Shown: positions 11,315-21,910 of the stretch, piece after piece | Position numbering within the stretch: position 1 is the first letter of the stretch | How the letters are laid out: each line of letters opens with the position of its first letter | Assembly (NCBI GenBank): GCA_022385755.1 | Contig: MU278380.1 | Span: 62,001 to 126,000 of the forward strand | DNA length: 64,000 nt | Direction of reading: 5' to 3' | DNA from: Trametopsis cervina | Taxonomy: Eukaryota > Basidiomycota > Agaricomycetes > Polyporales > Irpicaceae | Made by a program: the position numbers and the translations under genes | Notes under the pieces: model-generated | Told to the model about the DNA's origin: nothing | The model's input: only the letters and a program-made list of their open reading frames with translations | The model's database searches: none

Positions 11315-13174
11315 TCATGCGGATGCTGGGAGAGGTTGAACTGATGTGAGTGAGGCAGATGCAAGCAGCATCTCGAGGGCGCCCTTGGCTCTAGCGAGTT
11401 CTTGCTGGAAGCGCAGCTCTTCAGCTACCTTCTTCCTCAGTCGCAAGAAGAGCGTGTCTATGAGAGGCGATTGACCCAGCGCGGGTGCGTACAGCTCTGT
11501 ACTACTTGTCAGCATGCAATCCGGTGCAGGTCAAGGTTAGACTCACCGATCACGACGCCGGACACGTCGCATACCATCTCGCCGAATCGAGGGTCGTTGA
11601 CATGTTTCAAAAGTAGGCGTAGTATGGGTTCGAGAAGGACGTCATCACGGCCTGCTAATGCTGTCCGTAGCCCATCACGGTGGATGAGCTCTTGAATGAG
11701 GGAGAAAGTCGTTGTGGGAGGTACGTGCTGTGGGCACTATCAGTTACACACGCTGTTCAGGGCGGGATACTACGGCTACACACCTTGCGCAGGACCGAGT
11801 CGAGCGCGGCCGAATACCTGAACGCTTTGAGCTGTCTGTCGTACTCCTTCAGTCGCTTCTTGCGTTTGCTCTCCACCTTCAGTTCATCGACGTCGCCAAT
11901 CGGTTTCGACTTTTGTTTCGACTTGACATGGCCCTGGCCGATGGAAGGAAGGCTGCCGAGGAGAGATTCGTACGCGCCTGCGCGGAGGGCGGGGGAGATG
12001 GAGTCCGTGGCGGACTCGGATGGCTTGGCTTGTCTTCTGCGAATAGACAGCGTTCCATCCGACATACCTGCAGCTATGTGTGTCTCATCAGGCTATCCAG
12101 ACCCCAGCTCAGCAACGACCATAAGATATAGAAAGTAAATGACGTACCGATACTGCAAGACATAGCAGAGGGGCGGGGTAGCGCATCGTATGAACTACCT
12201 TGTACGTGCTCACGTCGTACACTTTCACCATCTGGTCCAGACCACCGGTAAGCAGCCGACTCGAGGATCCATTGAACGCCATCGCCGTAATCGTCTTTTG
12301 GTGATTTGACAGTGCCCGCAGACACCGACCGCCTGCAACCAGGTCCCACACGCGCAATATAGGTCCCGCAGACGACAGAGCCATTGTCCCCGACGGGAAC
12401 ATGAGCACCTGCTCGACTGGAGCAGTATTCCGCCCACCACCTTCTCCTGAGCTCCCGCCCATAACCATCTCGCATTCTCCCGTCCGCGCATCGAACAGTC
12501 GGACTGTGGCGTCGTACGAGCCTGTCAGAACGAGGTTCGAATTCGAGGATGAGACTTGACCAGAGCGGACGTAATCCGTATGATCTGTGAAAGTATGGAT
12601 TGTCGACTGTGACGGTACGTCCCAAAGTCGAACGGTGGTATCGTCGGAGCAGGAAAGAATTTGTGTGTGATTCGCGGGAGAAAACTTCGTGACATGTACG
12701 GGCTGCTTGTGCGCGTCGAGGGTACGCAGAATAGCACGCGAGTTGATGTCGAACACCTAGTGAGCATCAAGGTATGGTCAGCCCTGCACGTATCGGGAAC
12801 GTCGTCTGTCCGCATTCTTCAAACGCTGTTCCAAACGGTGCACAGACATCGAGACATACCTGTATCAAGCCACTGTCGTCGCCCGCCACGACCAGCTTCC
12901 CGTCCCCTCGTATCGACCCGCTCCTCGCAACATCCTTGAATCTTGAGATGGTCTTCGTGACCTTCTGTGTTCGTGGTGCGTATATCTGGACGCGTGTGGC
13001 AGCAGTGACTGCATACCTATGTGGCTTTGCGGGGGAGAAATGGACAGAAGTGACTGGAGCGTATTCCTTTATAAACACGGGGTGTTTGAATTGTCGCCAA
13101 TACCGACTCTCCGCGCTATGCTTAGTCGATACCGGCCTTGCGTGTCGCTGGACGACGACAGGTTTGTAGTCCAT
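11315..13174 (-). CDS. UTP15: U3 snoRNA-associated protein 15 (SSU processome / t-UTP subunit)
   Basis: WD40 protein of the t-UTP (UtpA) subcomplex, needed for rRNA transcription and early 18S pre-rRNA cleavage in the nucleolus. Starts MDYKPVVVQRHARPVS; the first propeller part includes KHPVFIKEYAPVTSVHFSPA and VQIYAPRTQKVTKTISRFKD. Later blades are readable as CSDDTTVRLWDVPSQSTIHT, GSYDATVRLFDARTGECEMV, GPILRVWDLVAGGRCLRALS and GGLDQMVKVYDVSTYKVVHT. A basic linker with ESKRKKRLKEYDRQLKAFRY leads into the C-terminal UTP15 helical domain, ending LASASLTSVQPLPASA. At least five introns. The start at 13174 matches the orthologue N-terminus; an in-frame upstream triplet at 13195 adds seven residues and is less likely. 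It faces TCTP across a divergent promoter. Confidence 0.93.
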
Positions 13175-13607
13175 CGCTGTGAAAGCCAGAGGCAAGAATT
13201 TTCAGAAGATTATTATGGGCGTCTTACCTAAAGAATATTTGTCAATCTGTATTACGAGATACAGTAAGTGATATTTGTTACATGTTACCGTCTGCTGTGT
13301 GACACCGTTTAAAATCAGCTACTTTCGCATTGATGTACTCTTTGAGGAGTAAATTACGCACAGTCCGACCAAGTCGAACGTTCGTCAAGCTCGAGCAACA
13401 CGACATAGTACGTCGCGCATCGTAAAGAAATGAATTTACGTTCCAGCACGAGAATTTTTGATTGTCACAAGCGTGACAAGTGATAAGCAGATCGATGCTA
13501 GATTTCTTCCGCCTCTAAAAACCGAAATTTCCATAGCTCTGCCTCCATCCTCCATCTCTCACCCACCTCCTCTCTATCTCTTACCTCCCCACTACTAAAA
13601 CTCAGAG
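13175..13607. promoter_or_regulatory. Divergent UTP15/TCTP promoter with pyrimidine-rich leader
   Basis: The 433 bp between the two start codons must hold both promoters. On the TCTP side, roughly 13540-13595 is almost pure C/T on the coding strand just before the ATG at 13608, a feature of strongly expressed fungal genes and reminiscent of 5'-TOP leaders. A small inverted repeat TGTCAC-AAGC-GTGACA sits near 13464-13479. No canonical TATA box was found for TCTP. Confidence 0.5.
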
Positions 13608-14407
13608 ATGTTGCTTTACGAGGATATCATCAGCGGCGACGAGATGTTCTCCGACGCCTTCCCTCTGTAAGCTCTGCGATCAGTCTCTGCAGCTTTTCTC
13701 GCTAATACCGATGTGTCCTGTAGTAAGGAGGTTGACGGTGTAGCGTACGAGGTTGACTGCGCCATGGTCACATTCAAGGAGGGCGATGTCGATATCGGTG
13801 AGCCTGCTGTCTGCGGCGCAACAACGATCACGATGCTAACCACCCGAATACAGGTGCCAACCCTTCCGCTGAAGAGGGCGAGGAGGCTCTCGAGGAGGGT
13901 GTTCAGCAAGTAAACAACGTCATCCACTCTTTCCGTCTCCAGCCTACCTCGTTCGACAAGAAGGCATACCTCGGATACCTCAAGGTGAGCTTTCCCCCGA
14001 CGTAAACACTGATCAAACGCTGCGTGCTAACGTTAATCCTCAACGCCCGCTAGGAGTACATGAAGGAGGTCAAGAAAAAGCTGGCTGAGACCAACGCTGA
14101 TGAGGTCTCTGCGTTCGAGAAGGGTGCGCAGGCGTTGGCGAAGAAGATCGTTGGTAATTTCAAGGATTACGAATTCGTGAGTACACGGCACTCCGCAAAT
14201 AAACCTTTCAGTCTCTAATGTTTACAATTCCAGTACACCGGCGAGTCTATGAACCCTGAGGCGATGGTTGCTCTCCTCAACTACCGCGAGGATGGTGTTA
14301 CTCGTGAGTTCCCCTTTCGATGCACCTGGCAAAATAAGCATGCTGATATCTTGTTTGTAGCCTATTTCACCTTCTGGAAACACGGCCTCAAGGCTGTCAA
14401 GCTCTAA
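13608..14407 (+). CDS. TMA19: Translationally controlled tumour protein homologue (TCTP)
   Basis: Small, abundant cytosolic protein associated with ribosomes and growth control. Exon 1 is [20 protein letters not shown], the family N-terminus; exon 2 continues [20 protein letters not shown]; exon 3 has [20 protein letters not shown] with the TCTP signature region; then [40 protein letters not shown] and finally [14 protein letters not shown]. Five short introns with standard borders. The reconstructed length (about 168 residues) is normal for fungi. Context: divergent from UTP15, so two ribosome-linked genes share one regulatory stretch. Confidence 0.96.
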
Positions 14408-14920
14408 TCGGCTTCACACACTCGGTTCCCGCTGTATTTCTATTCATCCTCCTGTTCTGTAGGCGTTATTATTTCCTTGGATTGGGCGTGCGTTGCAGGC
14501 GGTAGTGTACCTCCCTGCACCATGTATAAACGCTACTCGACTTTGTATGCCGAATATCACCAATGCATCTGTATCATGCAAGCCGTGTTGTTTGCTAGGA
14601 TATCTGGAACAGATCCTTAAGAGACACGGCGCAACCATGATCAGATCGGGCACGCTGTTTCAATCCAACGGCATCATGCGCCCTAAGCCTCTGGACAGTA
14701 CAGTACACACAGGATGCGGTACAGTATATTACACAGCGAGATGAACAGATCCAAAGGCTTTGAGCGTAATCACAAGATTAGAAATGTATCGTCCGGTAAG
14801 CAACCCCGGTGATTGGCATTAGGTTGAAGACCGAGTTCTTGCGCCAGGCAAAGTCCAGGGTCGATCGTCCGGGATTTAAGCGAGAGTATTCCAGAGACGA
14901 GCACCAGAGCCAAGAGCCAG
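14408..14920. other. 3' flank of TCTP, no gene seen
   Basis: No reading frame with recognisable domain or exon chain. Contains the presumed 3' UTR of TCTP and sequence before a doubtful minus-strand gene. Confidence 0.45.
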
Positions 14921-16168
14921 CTAGAAGCACCATGCAAGGATACGATGCCAGAAAGTTGGTCCGGCAGCAGCGAGAACCACGTCTTGAGTTACAGGAGAGC
15001 TCTTGGGGAACACAGGAGAGTTGCAGACGATAGTTGCAGTGGTAACCTTGATCGGTTCATCTCCATGCCTGGAAGCGTCACGGCTAGAACACCTCGCATT
15101 GGAGCTCACCTCTTCACGGGGCACACTCTTCCATTTCTTCCTCTCAACCCTTGTCCATCCGGCCTCCTCAACTATCACCGCCTTAGCAATGTTCACCTCT
15201 ACCGTGGGCTCGAATGCAGACACGGGCGTTTAGCGCATCTTGCCCATTCTGTCTTTGCACATCGCCAACGGAGCCTTGAAGAACGCCTTGCTGAAAAAGA
15301 GCGCCCCTGTGATTGTTGACCTGGATTTGAGGCGATCCTCACAGGAGGGGCAGCGGAGCACGGCGGCGCAAGTGGAGTTGGGTGGTAACGGATGATTTTG
15401 CGTGACTTGGGGAGGACAAGAGCCTTATCTGCGGCGGGGCTTATGGATGATGTGTTGTATAGGCTGAATAGGATCTGGATGGATCGGAGGCTGGCTAAGA
15501 GCTTCGAACGGGGTGACATATAACTCGTATGGTATGCCTGGAGTTTCTTCAAATATGATTGTACGCGTCGGGTATTCTTGAGGTCCAGGTACTATACTAG
15601 GCTGCACTTGAACACGGATTAGTTGTGGATATAGGGCTACTCCAGGGTTATGATTCAGGTGGACAACGACGGCGCCGAGAGAAGTGAGAAGCAGGATGAA
15701 GGAGATGTGGACGGCCAACTCCGAGCTGATAAAGGTTGTGGTTGAGGAGAACGGAGGTGAGCTGTAGTCTGAGGCGATCCGAGTCCGTGAATTGAAGGAG
15801 GCAGACCACGAGGACCTGACGGCGGAGGGTAGTCGGATAACTGAAGACGGAGCGAAGAGGATACGTGTCGTAGAATTCAGACCGGGCGCAGCATCGAGAA
15901 GACTAGTGTTGCACCTGCTGTCAGCGCACACGACACGGGCAACACAAACAACTACACCACGTACAACCTCCGACCACGGGACACGTTCCCTGAAGCGAAC
16001 GGCCTAGATATCGATTCAGCAAGACGAGATGCAGATAAGAGGAGGCTCGTTGATAGCCTGTGATGATGCGAGGATCTTGCGGAGAGAATCTGCAAGACAT
16101 TCGTGAAGAAGGTAAAAGCAACGGAGTGAAGTGCTAGGGACGTGACCAGCATGTCGCATACACTCCAT
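14921..16168 (-). pseudogene. Unrecognised, possibly decayed or multi-exon hypothetical gene
   Basis: No family recognised. On the minus strand a GTATAAAAC element near 16206-16214 is followed by start codons at 16168 and 16152. From 16152 a frame (MLVTSLALHSVAFTFFTNVL...) reaches a well-formed 56-nt intron (GTACGT...CTGACAG) and joins a long frame containing a hydrophobic stretch, LAVHISFILLLTSLGAVVVH, and a proline-rich tail ending HIIHKPRRR at 15425. Further downstream other frames look coding in composition, KALVLPKSRKIIRYHPTPLA and EVNIAKAVIVEEAGWTRVER, but I cannot join them without breaking frame. Either introns are missed or the gene is degraded. Coordinates bracket all coding-like pieces; the type is a judgement, not proven. 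Confidence 0.3.
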
Positions 16169-17040
16169 GCAAGGGAAAGTGGAACTGCTGCTCGTGTGAG
16201 GGGGCGGAGGTTTTATACCCGTGCAGAGGGCTGTTTCAGTCGCTCGGCGACCGCGTTCAACTTGGCCATAGGGGTGCTAACTGCACATCGAACACGCCGC
16301 GGAGCGGATAACAGATAGAGTTGCACTGAAGCCTTGCGGAGGCGATTTAGATCTTGCCGGGAGGGAGGAGATGAAAAGCAGTGTCGTTGAGTATTGGTGT
16401 ATCTCCAAGACGTGATATGATCAGTGTTATATCTCACACAGCGTTGTATCTTACAACATGGTTGAGACATGCATCAGGATGGCAGTTGCAAGGTGGGTCA
16501 GCAAGATACTGCCAGGACCTCCTCGTGAACAATGCCTTTCGGGCCTAAGCCGTGCGCTAGAAGGTTTGATAGAGAGGATGTTGCATGAGTAAGACATATC
16601 CCACAGGAAAGCGCCAGCCAGAGCAGGTCATGCATGTTCCACGTCGATGTTCGGGGATGGGATGCCTTGAGGAATGAATATTTTGCAACGGACCAAGCCT
16701 GGGCGAAGCCTGCCAGGCGGACATCGCCTGACAGTGAGCTGAAATTAGGATTGGAGCTGTCTCCTGCAGGCGATTGGGTTCTTCTAATGCCACGTATTAC
16801 AGTCAGATGACACACCGGGGCAAGAGAGAGAGTCCAGCGCAAAGGACAGTCACAAGCCCGCTGTTTTCACGGTCGGGACGTTGTCGAAAGTCGCTCGGAG
16901 AGATGTCGCTGAGAGCAAGGAGGAGTGACCTTGGCTGGAAGAACTTGGCTGCAGCAGAGCTCGGGCAGAATTGATGGCCGACATTTCCTTAATGGGAATA
17001 TCTGCCACATAACACGACCATAATCAAATGCTGACTAAGC
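16169..17040. other. Intergenic stretch upstream of PDI
   Basis: Contains the minus-strand TATA-like box for the doubtful gene to the left, and a minus-strand open frame (16498-16842) of 114 codons that shows no domain and no flanking exon support. Nothing else could be recognised. Confidence 0.4.
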
Positions 17041-17049
17041 TGACACGTC
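17041..17049. promoter_or_regulatory. Possible unfolded-protein-response element of the PDI gene
   Basis: TGACACGTC (reverse complement GACGTGTCA) lies about 130 bp upstream of the PDI start codon and contains the ACGTG core bound by Hac1/XBP1-type bZIP factors. PDI genes are classical targets of this pathway. The match is to a short core and could be chance. Confidence 0.35.
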
Positions 17050-17178
17050 GCCCTCTGAGTAATTATGAATTAGCCGCCAACGACCCACTACAAAATATAA
17101 GCCCTCGACGGCGCCGATAACCCAGCCACACACCTTCTCCCATACCCACCTCCCGACGCCAGCCGTCGAGCAGCCAAA

Positions 17179-18852
17179 ATGAGGTTCACACAACTGCTCT
17201 CCGGAGCTTCTCTTTTTGCTCTCTTCTCCCTTGTCTCGGCCACCGATGTCATTGACCTCACCTCTGAGAACTTCAGCGACATCGTGAACCCGGAGGAGCT
17301 TATGCTCGTCGAGTTCTTCGCGCCGTGGTGTGGCCACTGCAAGGCCTTGGCTCCCCACTACGATGAGGCGTCCACCATCCTCAAGGACAAAAACGGCATC
17401 AAGCTCGCCAAGGTTGACTGTGTCGACCAGGCCGACCTCTGCCAACAGAACGGCATCACTGGCTACCCGTAAGTGCTTCTGTTCAGTCTCAGGTAGGCGC
17501 CGGATCTTGACGACCTCACCCAGCACAATGCGTGTGTACCGCAAGGGCGAGTACACTGCTTACAGTGGCCCCCGCTCTGTTGAGGGCATCGTCGGCTACA
17601 TGACTAAGTAAGCAATCATTCTTTGATATGGCATGTGCATCCCTCTGAACTTGTCGTGCCACAGACAATCGCTCCCTGCCGTGTTCGAAGTCACGAAGGA
17701 TACCTTCCACGACTTCAAGTCTGCTGACAAGCTCGTTGCCCTTGCATTCCTTGCCTCCCCCACCGAAGCCCCTGCACCTGAGTTCTCTGCATTCGCCAAC
17801 AAGCACCGCGATGACTACCTTTTCGGTGTGACCACCGACCGTGAGGTTATCGAGGCTGCTGGTGTTACACCTCCGGCTGTCGTCCTCTACCGTTCGTTTG
17901 ACGAGCCCGTCACCGAGTACCCCTACCCCGCTGTCTCCCTCACATCCGAGGACTTCGGTAACTGGCTGAAGGATCTCGCTGTTCCCATCATTGACCAGGT
18001 CAGCGGCGAGAACTACCAGGTTTACGCCCAGAGCGGCAAGCCCCTGGCCTACCTCTTTGTCGACCCCACAGATGAGAAGCGCCAGGAGTACGTCGACGCT
18101 CTCTACCCCGTCGCCGCCAAGTACAAGGGCAAGGTCAACTTCGTATGGATTGATGCCGTCCAATTCGGCGACCACGCTAAGGCACTCAACCTCGTTGAAC
18201 CCAAGTGGCCAAGCTTCGTCGTTCAGGACATCCAGAAGCAGCTCAAGTACCCCCTTGACCAGAACAAGGAGGTCTCTGCTGAGCTTGTTGACGATTTGGT
18301 TGAGAGCTACCTGACCGGAAAGATCGAGCCCTCGCTCAAGAGTCAGCCGATCCCCGAAACCCAGGATGAGCCCGTCTTCGTTCTCGTCCAGAAGCAGTTC
18401 GAGGAGGTCGTTTACGACGACAGCAAGGATGTCTTCGTCGAGTTCTACGCGTCGTGGTGCGGTCACTGCAAGCGTCTCAAGCCCATCTGGGACGATCTCG
18501 CCAAGCACTTCTCCGAGTTCTCTGACCAGGTCACCATGTACGTGTAATTCCATTATTATGCTATCTGCAGATACTGATCGGTGGTGTGCGATCTTATAGT
18601 GCCAAGATGGAGGCTACTGAGAACGACCTTCCCCCCTCCGCACCCTTCACCGTCCCCGGCTTCCCCACTCTCAAGTTCAAGCCCGCCGGCACCAAGAACT
18701 TCATCGAGTACGAGGGCGATCGTTCGCTCGAGAGCCTCATCGCCTTCGTGCAGGAGAACGCCGCGAACAAGCTCACCAAGAGGACGTCCGCGAACGAGCC
18801 TGCTGCGAGCCAAAAGGTCACTGGCCACGAGCACGAGCATGATGAGCTCTAA
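17179..18852 (+). CDS. PDI1: Protein disulfide isomerase, ER lumenal
   Basis: Catalyses disulfide formation and isomerisation in the ER lumen. Signal peptide MRFTQLLSGASLFALFSLVSA, then thioredoxin domain a with FFAPWCGHCKALAPHYDEAS, domains b and b', and domain a' with FVEFYASWCGHCKRLKPIWD. Both CGHC active sites are intact and the cis-Pro stretches GYPTMRVYRKGEY and VPGFPTLKFKPAGT are present. The C-terminus HEHEHDEL carries an HDEL retrieval signal. Four exons (about 17179-17470, 17518-17608, 17665-18538, 18599-18852) give about 500 residues, the standard size. The codon use is strongly biased to C-ending codons, in line with high expression; that bias also creates a long antisense open frame, which I do not regard as a gene. 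A possible UPR element lies upstream. Confidence 0.97.
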
Positions 18853-19181
18853 GCTATCTGGGATTTTTGGTCTCGTAGTACTGCTGTCCTTTTGACGTTC
18901 GGTCCTTCTTGTATCGTTTAGTATTTATCTCTGGATCATGGGCATAATCAATCATTACAACTCCAATGTTCGACTCGGTGTGCATGCAGTGAATTGTCTC
19001 TGAGTGAGGATTCAGTCTGAGAGGCCAATTATGCAATCGGGCAGTGAATCTCGTTCGGGTGCGGATGAAAGTGATCGGCGCACCCATTCAGCTCGTACTT
19101 CTACCCTGTACAATCGACCACCTCGTCAACTCCTTTCCTCTTACTCTTCAGGCCGTTGCAGATCCCTACACACAGAAAACA
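18853..19181. other. Short intergenic region PDI-RPR2
   Basis: 3' flank of PDI and 5' flank of RPR2. An open frame from 19044 is in frame with RPR2 but its extension lacks the family N-terminus, so it is treated as 5' UTR. Confidence 0.5.
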
Positions 19182-20042
19182 ATGGCAAAGAAGAAATCTA
19201 CAGATGATGCACCGGTGCCCAACCCAAACAGCGTGCAGAACCGCGACATCATGCAGCGCCTCAACTTTCTATACCAAGCGAGTGTCTTCCTAGGGACCCC
19301 TCCCCTCCCTCCTGCTGCAGGTCCATCGACACCACCAGATGAGAGCCCATCGGCTCCAGCTACTGTCGAACAGAACGAGCCCGAGCTGTCGCGGCGGCAG
19401 ATGCGCCGACGCGAGGTGCGTCTGGCCCGCCACCCCTCAACAGCGCTCGATTTGTCGAGGGCGTGCGTAAAGTCGATGAGGGTTATTGGGCAGAAGACTA
19501 CTGTCAGAATGTGCGTTGAACCGTTTATGCTCTGTCATGCGCTGTATGACGAGATATGAACGAAGCTGACAAGATATTGCGTATAGGGACCCAGCGGTGA
19601 AACGCAGGCTCTGCAAAAAGTGCAGCATCGTACTCGTTCCGGGGAGCACTGCACGTGTACGCATCCACTGTACGTCCATAGATCTGTCGAACCTTTTTGT
19701 GAGCTGATCGGCGAGTGTATATATGCGTCCGTGGTCATAGCATCGCGCCCACACGGACACATAATATCGTATGTATGCACTCAGTGTGGGACCGCGCGAC
19801 GCATACCAGCACCTGCAGAGCCCGACCACGATCCAGGGCCCGATACTGAAACCACGGCATCGCTTGACATACCGCCAGCAGAAGCAGGTAGCAGCGACAT
19901 GGTGGTGGATAACCCTCCGAAGGCGAAAGACCAGCGGAAGAGGTCGAAAAAGAAGACGCCTGTGGCGAGGACGCCCCCGTTGTTTGCGAGGAGGGACGCG
20001 GGGCATATTGTATTCCGGGGAAATGTGCGATTGGATGGATAG
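19182..20042 (+). CDS. RPR2: RNase P/MRP subunit, Rpr2/Rpp21/Snm1 family
   Basis: Zinc-ribbon protein subunit of ribonuclease P (tRNA 5' processing) or RNase MRP (rRNA processing). Starts MAKKKSTDDAPVPNPNSVQN, then DIMQRLNFLYQASVFLG, a helical region typical of the family. After an intron comes DPAVKRRLCKKCSIVLVPGS and, after a second intron of roughly 90 nt or more, HIISYVCTQCGTARRIPAPA: the two C-x2-C pairs of the zinc ribbon. The tail is charged and rich in K/R (KAKDQRKRSKKKTPVAR) and ends RGNVRLDG. The exact border of intron 2 is uncertain. Rpr2 and Snm1 cannot be told apart here. Confidence 0.85.
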
Positions 20043-20499
20043 GCATGAGCTGTCCGTCGTTGGAGATGGGTATCGGCCTGTGTGGTCTTGATGTCGGTGG
20101 CTTTCAGGAGAGGTGAGCGTGGTGCTTGCATTTTGGCCGTAAATTGACCGTTGATAGGAGACAATAGTCTTATACAGCTTGAATAAGCTGTTAGAACAGT
20201 GTATTATTAATGGCCTGCTAACGATCTCTCAGCTATTCGATGGTTTGAACGAAGAGGACGTGATGGCTGACGCGCGAGACGTGAACCGACCGCCACTGCC
20301 AAATTAGCCAGCATACACCCATTCTCAACTTATTATGAGTAAATTCCAGGGCCCTTTGTTAGGTACATACATGAGCCCCATGTCGTACAATAAGGTGAGC
20401 TTTCTCTCACTGGGCGCATATAGTGGCTGAATGCAACATCATATACAGGGCAGTGCCGATGGAATGCGCAATCTGGCTCACTAGCTGCCGTGCCTGTCA

Positions 20500-20960
20500 T
20501 CAAACATTTTGATATTCATCCGGGTTGAAACACTCAAGACAGTCACCGCCTCCTACTGGTGCTTGGCAACTGTTGTTCTACTCAACATCGCTATCGCTGA
20601 CGCTCTATATGTTCATCTCGTCCTTGCGCTCAGTGGTGCGTCATCCGACCTTCCGACAGAAAGAATGGAGAGCTCTAGTTTCATCACACCGATGTGCGCA
20701 TGGGGGGTCATCTCGGCATAAGTAGGCGGCCTAGATTCTCACTAAGTCTGCATATTCACTGCTGCCAATTACAGCCATACGTGCCCCGGTGGTGTTCTAT
20801 GTGGTCCTGGACACAGCGGTTACACAGAGGCTGTGATGGAGCACTACCCGAAAAACGCACTCCAAGACGAAACAGACGCATGTCACGGCGTGCTATACCA
20901 CACTTGACTTGGGTTGCAAGTGGCATCGTCGAGCGCGGTCCTCATGTGATGCGTCGAGCA
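20500..20960 (+). pseudogene. Probable decayed DUF6534-type membrane protein gene fragment
   Basis: Two pieces resemble the C-terminal half of DUF6534 proteins but in shifting frames. Around 20524-20640 one reads VETLKTVTASYWCLATVV followed by IAIADALYVHLVLALSG and TERM, comparable to the helix-loop segment before the R-T-D/E-R-x-I-x-R-L stretch. Around 20780-20880 one reads APVVFYVVLD, then in the next frame GYTEAVMEHY and PKNALQDETD, comparable to the family's final segment (F-Y-x-x-L-G-K-x-Y-x-N-A-M-x-A-x-L-N-x-R-N-x-L-Q-D-E). In-frame stops and a frame change show it is not functional. Similarity is judged from memory of the family pattern, so this is tentative. Confidence 0.35.
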
Positions 20961-21760
20961 TGCTTGGGAAATGCTACTCGGTAACTAACCTTGCGATATT
21001 TTTGTGACATCATGACTGTACGCTGACCGTAAACGTCACCAGGAAGTACACCGCGCCTCTCTCAGTGCTTCTGTAAATTCTGCCAGAAAACGAAGCGGTG
21101 CCCGCCCTGTAAATCATATTTGGTGAGCGGAAGATTTGATCATGAGACTAAGCAGGCGGCTCGTGAATAGCCATGGCTCTCCGACTAGAATCGGCGCGAG
21201 AATCCGGTCTCTGCAAGGCTGCTCTGACAGTATATCGACGCCTGTGATCATGAGTGTCGGCGCGCCCGACGCTGACAAGAATGAACCTCGCGATGCAAGT
21301 CTGGAAATCTTCTGGATCTACTTCTGATGCTGTTTGTGTGTGCCCGGTAGGTAGTTCAGCGCGAAGTGTAAAGAAACGCGCTAATAACCGCGTCGAAGTC
21401 ACGTCTTAGGATTGGCACGCAGACACAGCACACATAGGAATCGTGCTTCACAAGATCCTCGTTCTATGGAAGACGAGCTGGTCGTAGGCGGGGTGTTGCT
21501 CGACAGGCATCTATCGATTCATCTTGGGCATCACCAGCACTTTGAGCTACCCTGCAACCTCAGCGTCCGACCAGAGCCGAAGAATGAATAACTCGCCCTC
21601 CACTTTTAGTGGTAGAGCTAAGCGATGCAGCGCTGGCCAAGTCGGGGAAATGCACGAGCTGATACCGAGGTCTCTCAATTCCGTGCACAGCTTCACATGG
21701 TCTCGCACAAAGCGAGCATTATCTCAACACGATTATTCTATCTGTGACCTTGCAGCCTGC
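20961..21760. other. Intergenic stretch upstream of alcohol dehydrogenase
   Basis: No recognisable coding potential. Together with 20043-20499 it flanks the decayed DUF6534-like fragment. Confidence 0.45.
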
Positions 21761-21767
21761 AGTCTAC

Positions 21768-21775
21768 ATATATAA
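21768..21775 (+). promoter_or_regulatory. TATA box of the alcohol dehydrogenase gene
   Basis: TATATAAG about 140 bp upstream of the ATG at 21911, preceding a C/T-rich leader; a good basidiomycete core promoter arrangement. Confidence 0.55.
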
Positions 21776-21910
21776 GAGAGGCCAACACCCACGCTCAATC
21801 CTCATTACCAAAGCACACGCCCTCATCTCTATTCTCGACTAACACCCAGTTGTGTAACCGTAATTGCCTCGCAGAAGGACAACATACCAATAACCTCTTC
21901 CCGATCGATC

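Noticed and set aside
17516..18553. 345-codon open frame antisense to PDI
   Set aside because: It is the mirror of a highly biased coding sequence (C-ending codons remove stops on the other strand); its Leu/Val/Glu/Asp-rich composition shows no domain.
19437..20006. 189-codon minus-strand frame over RPR2
   Set aside because: Covers zinc-ribbon exons on the opposite strand; no domain of its own.
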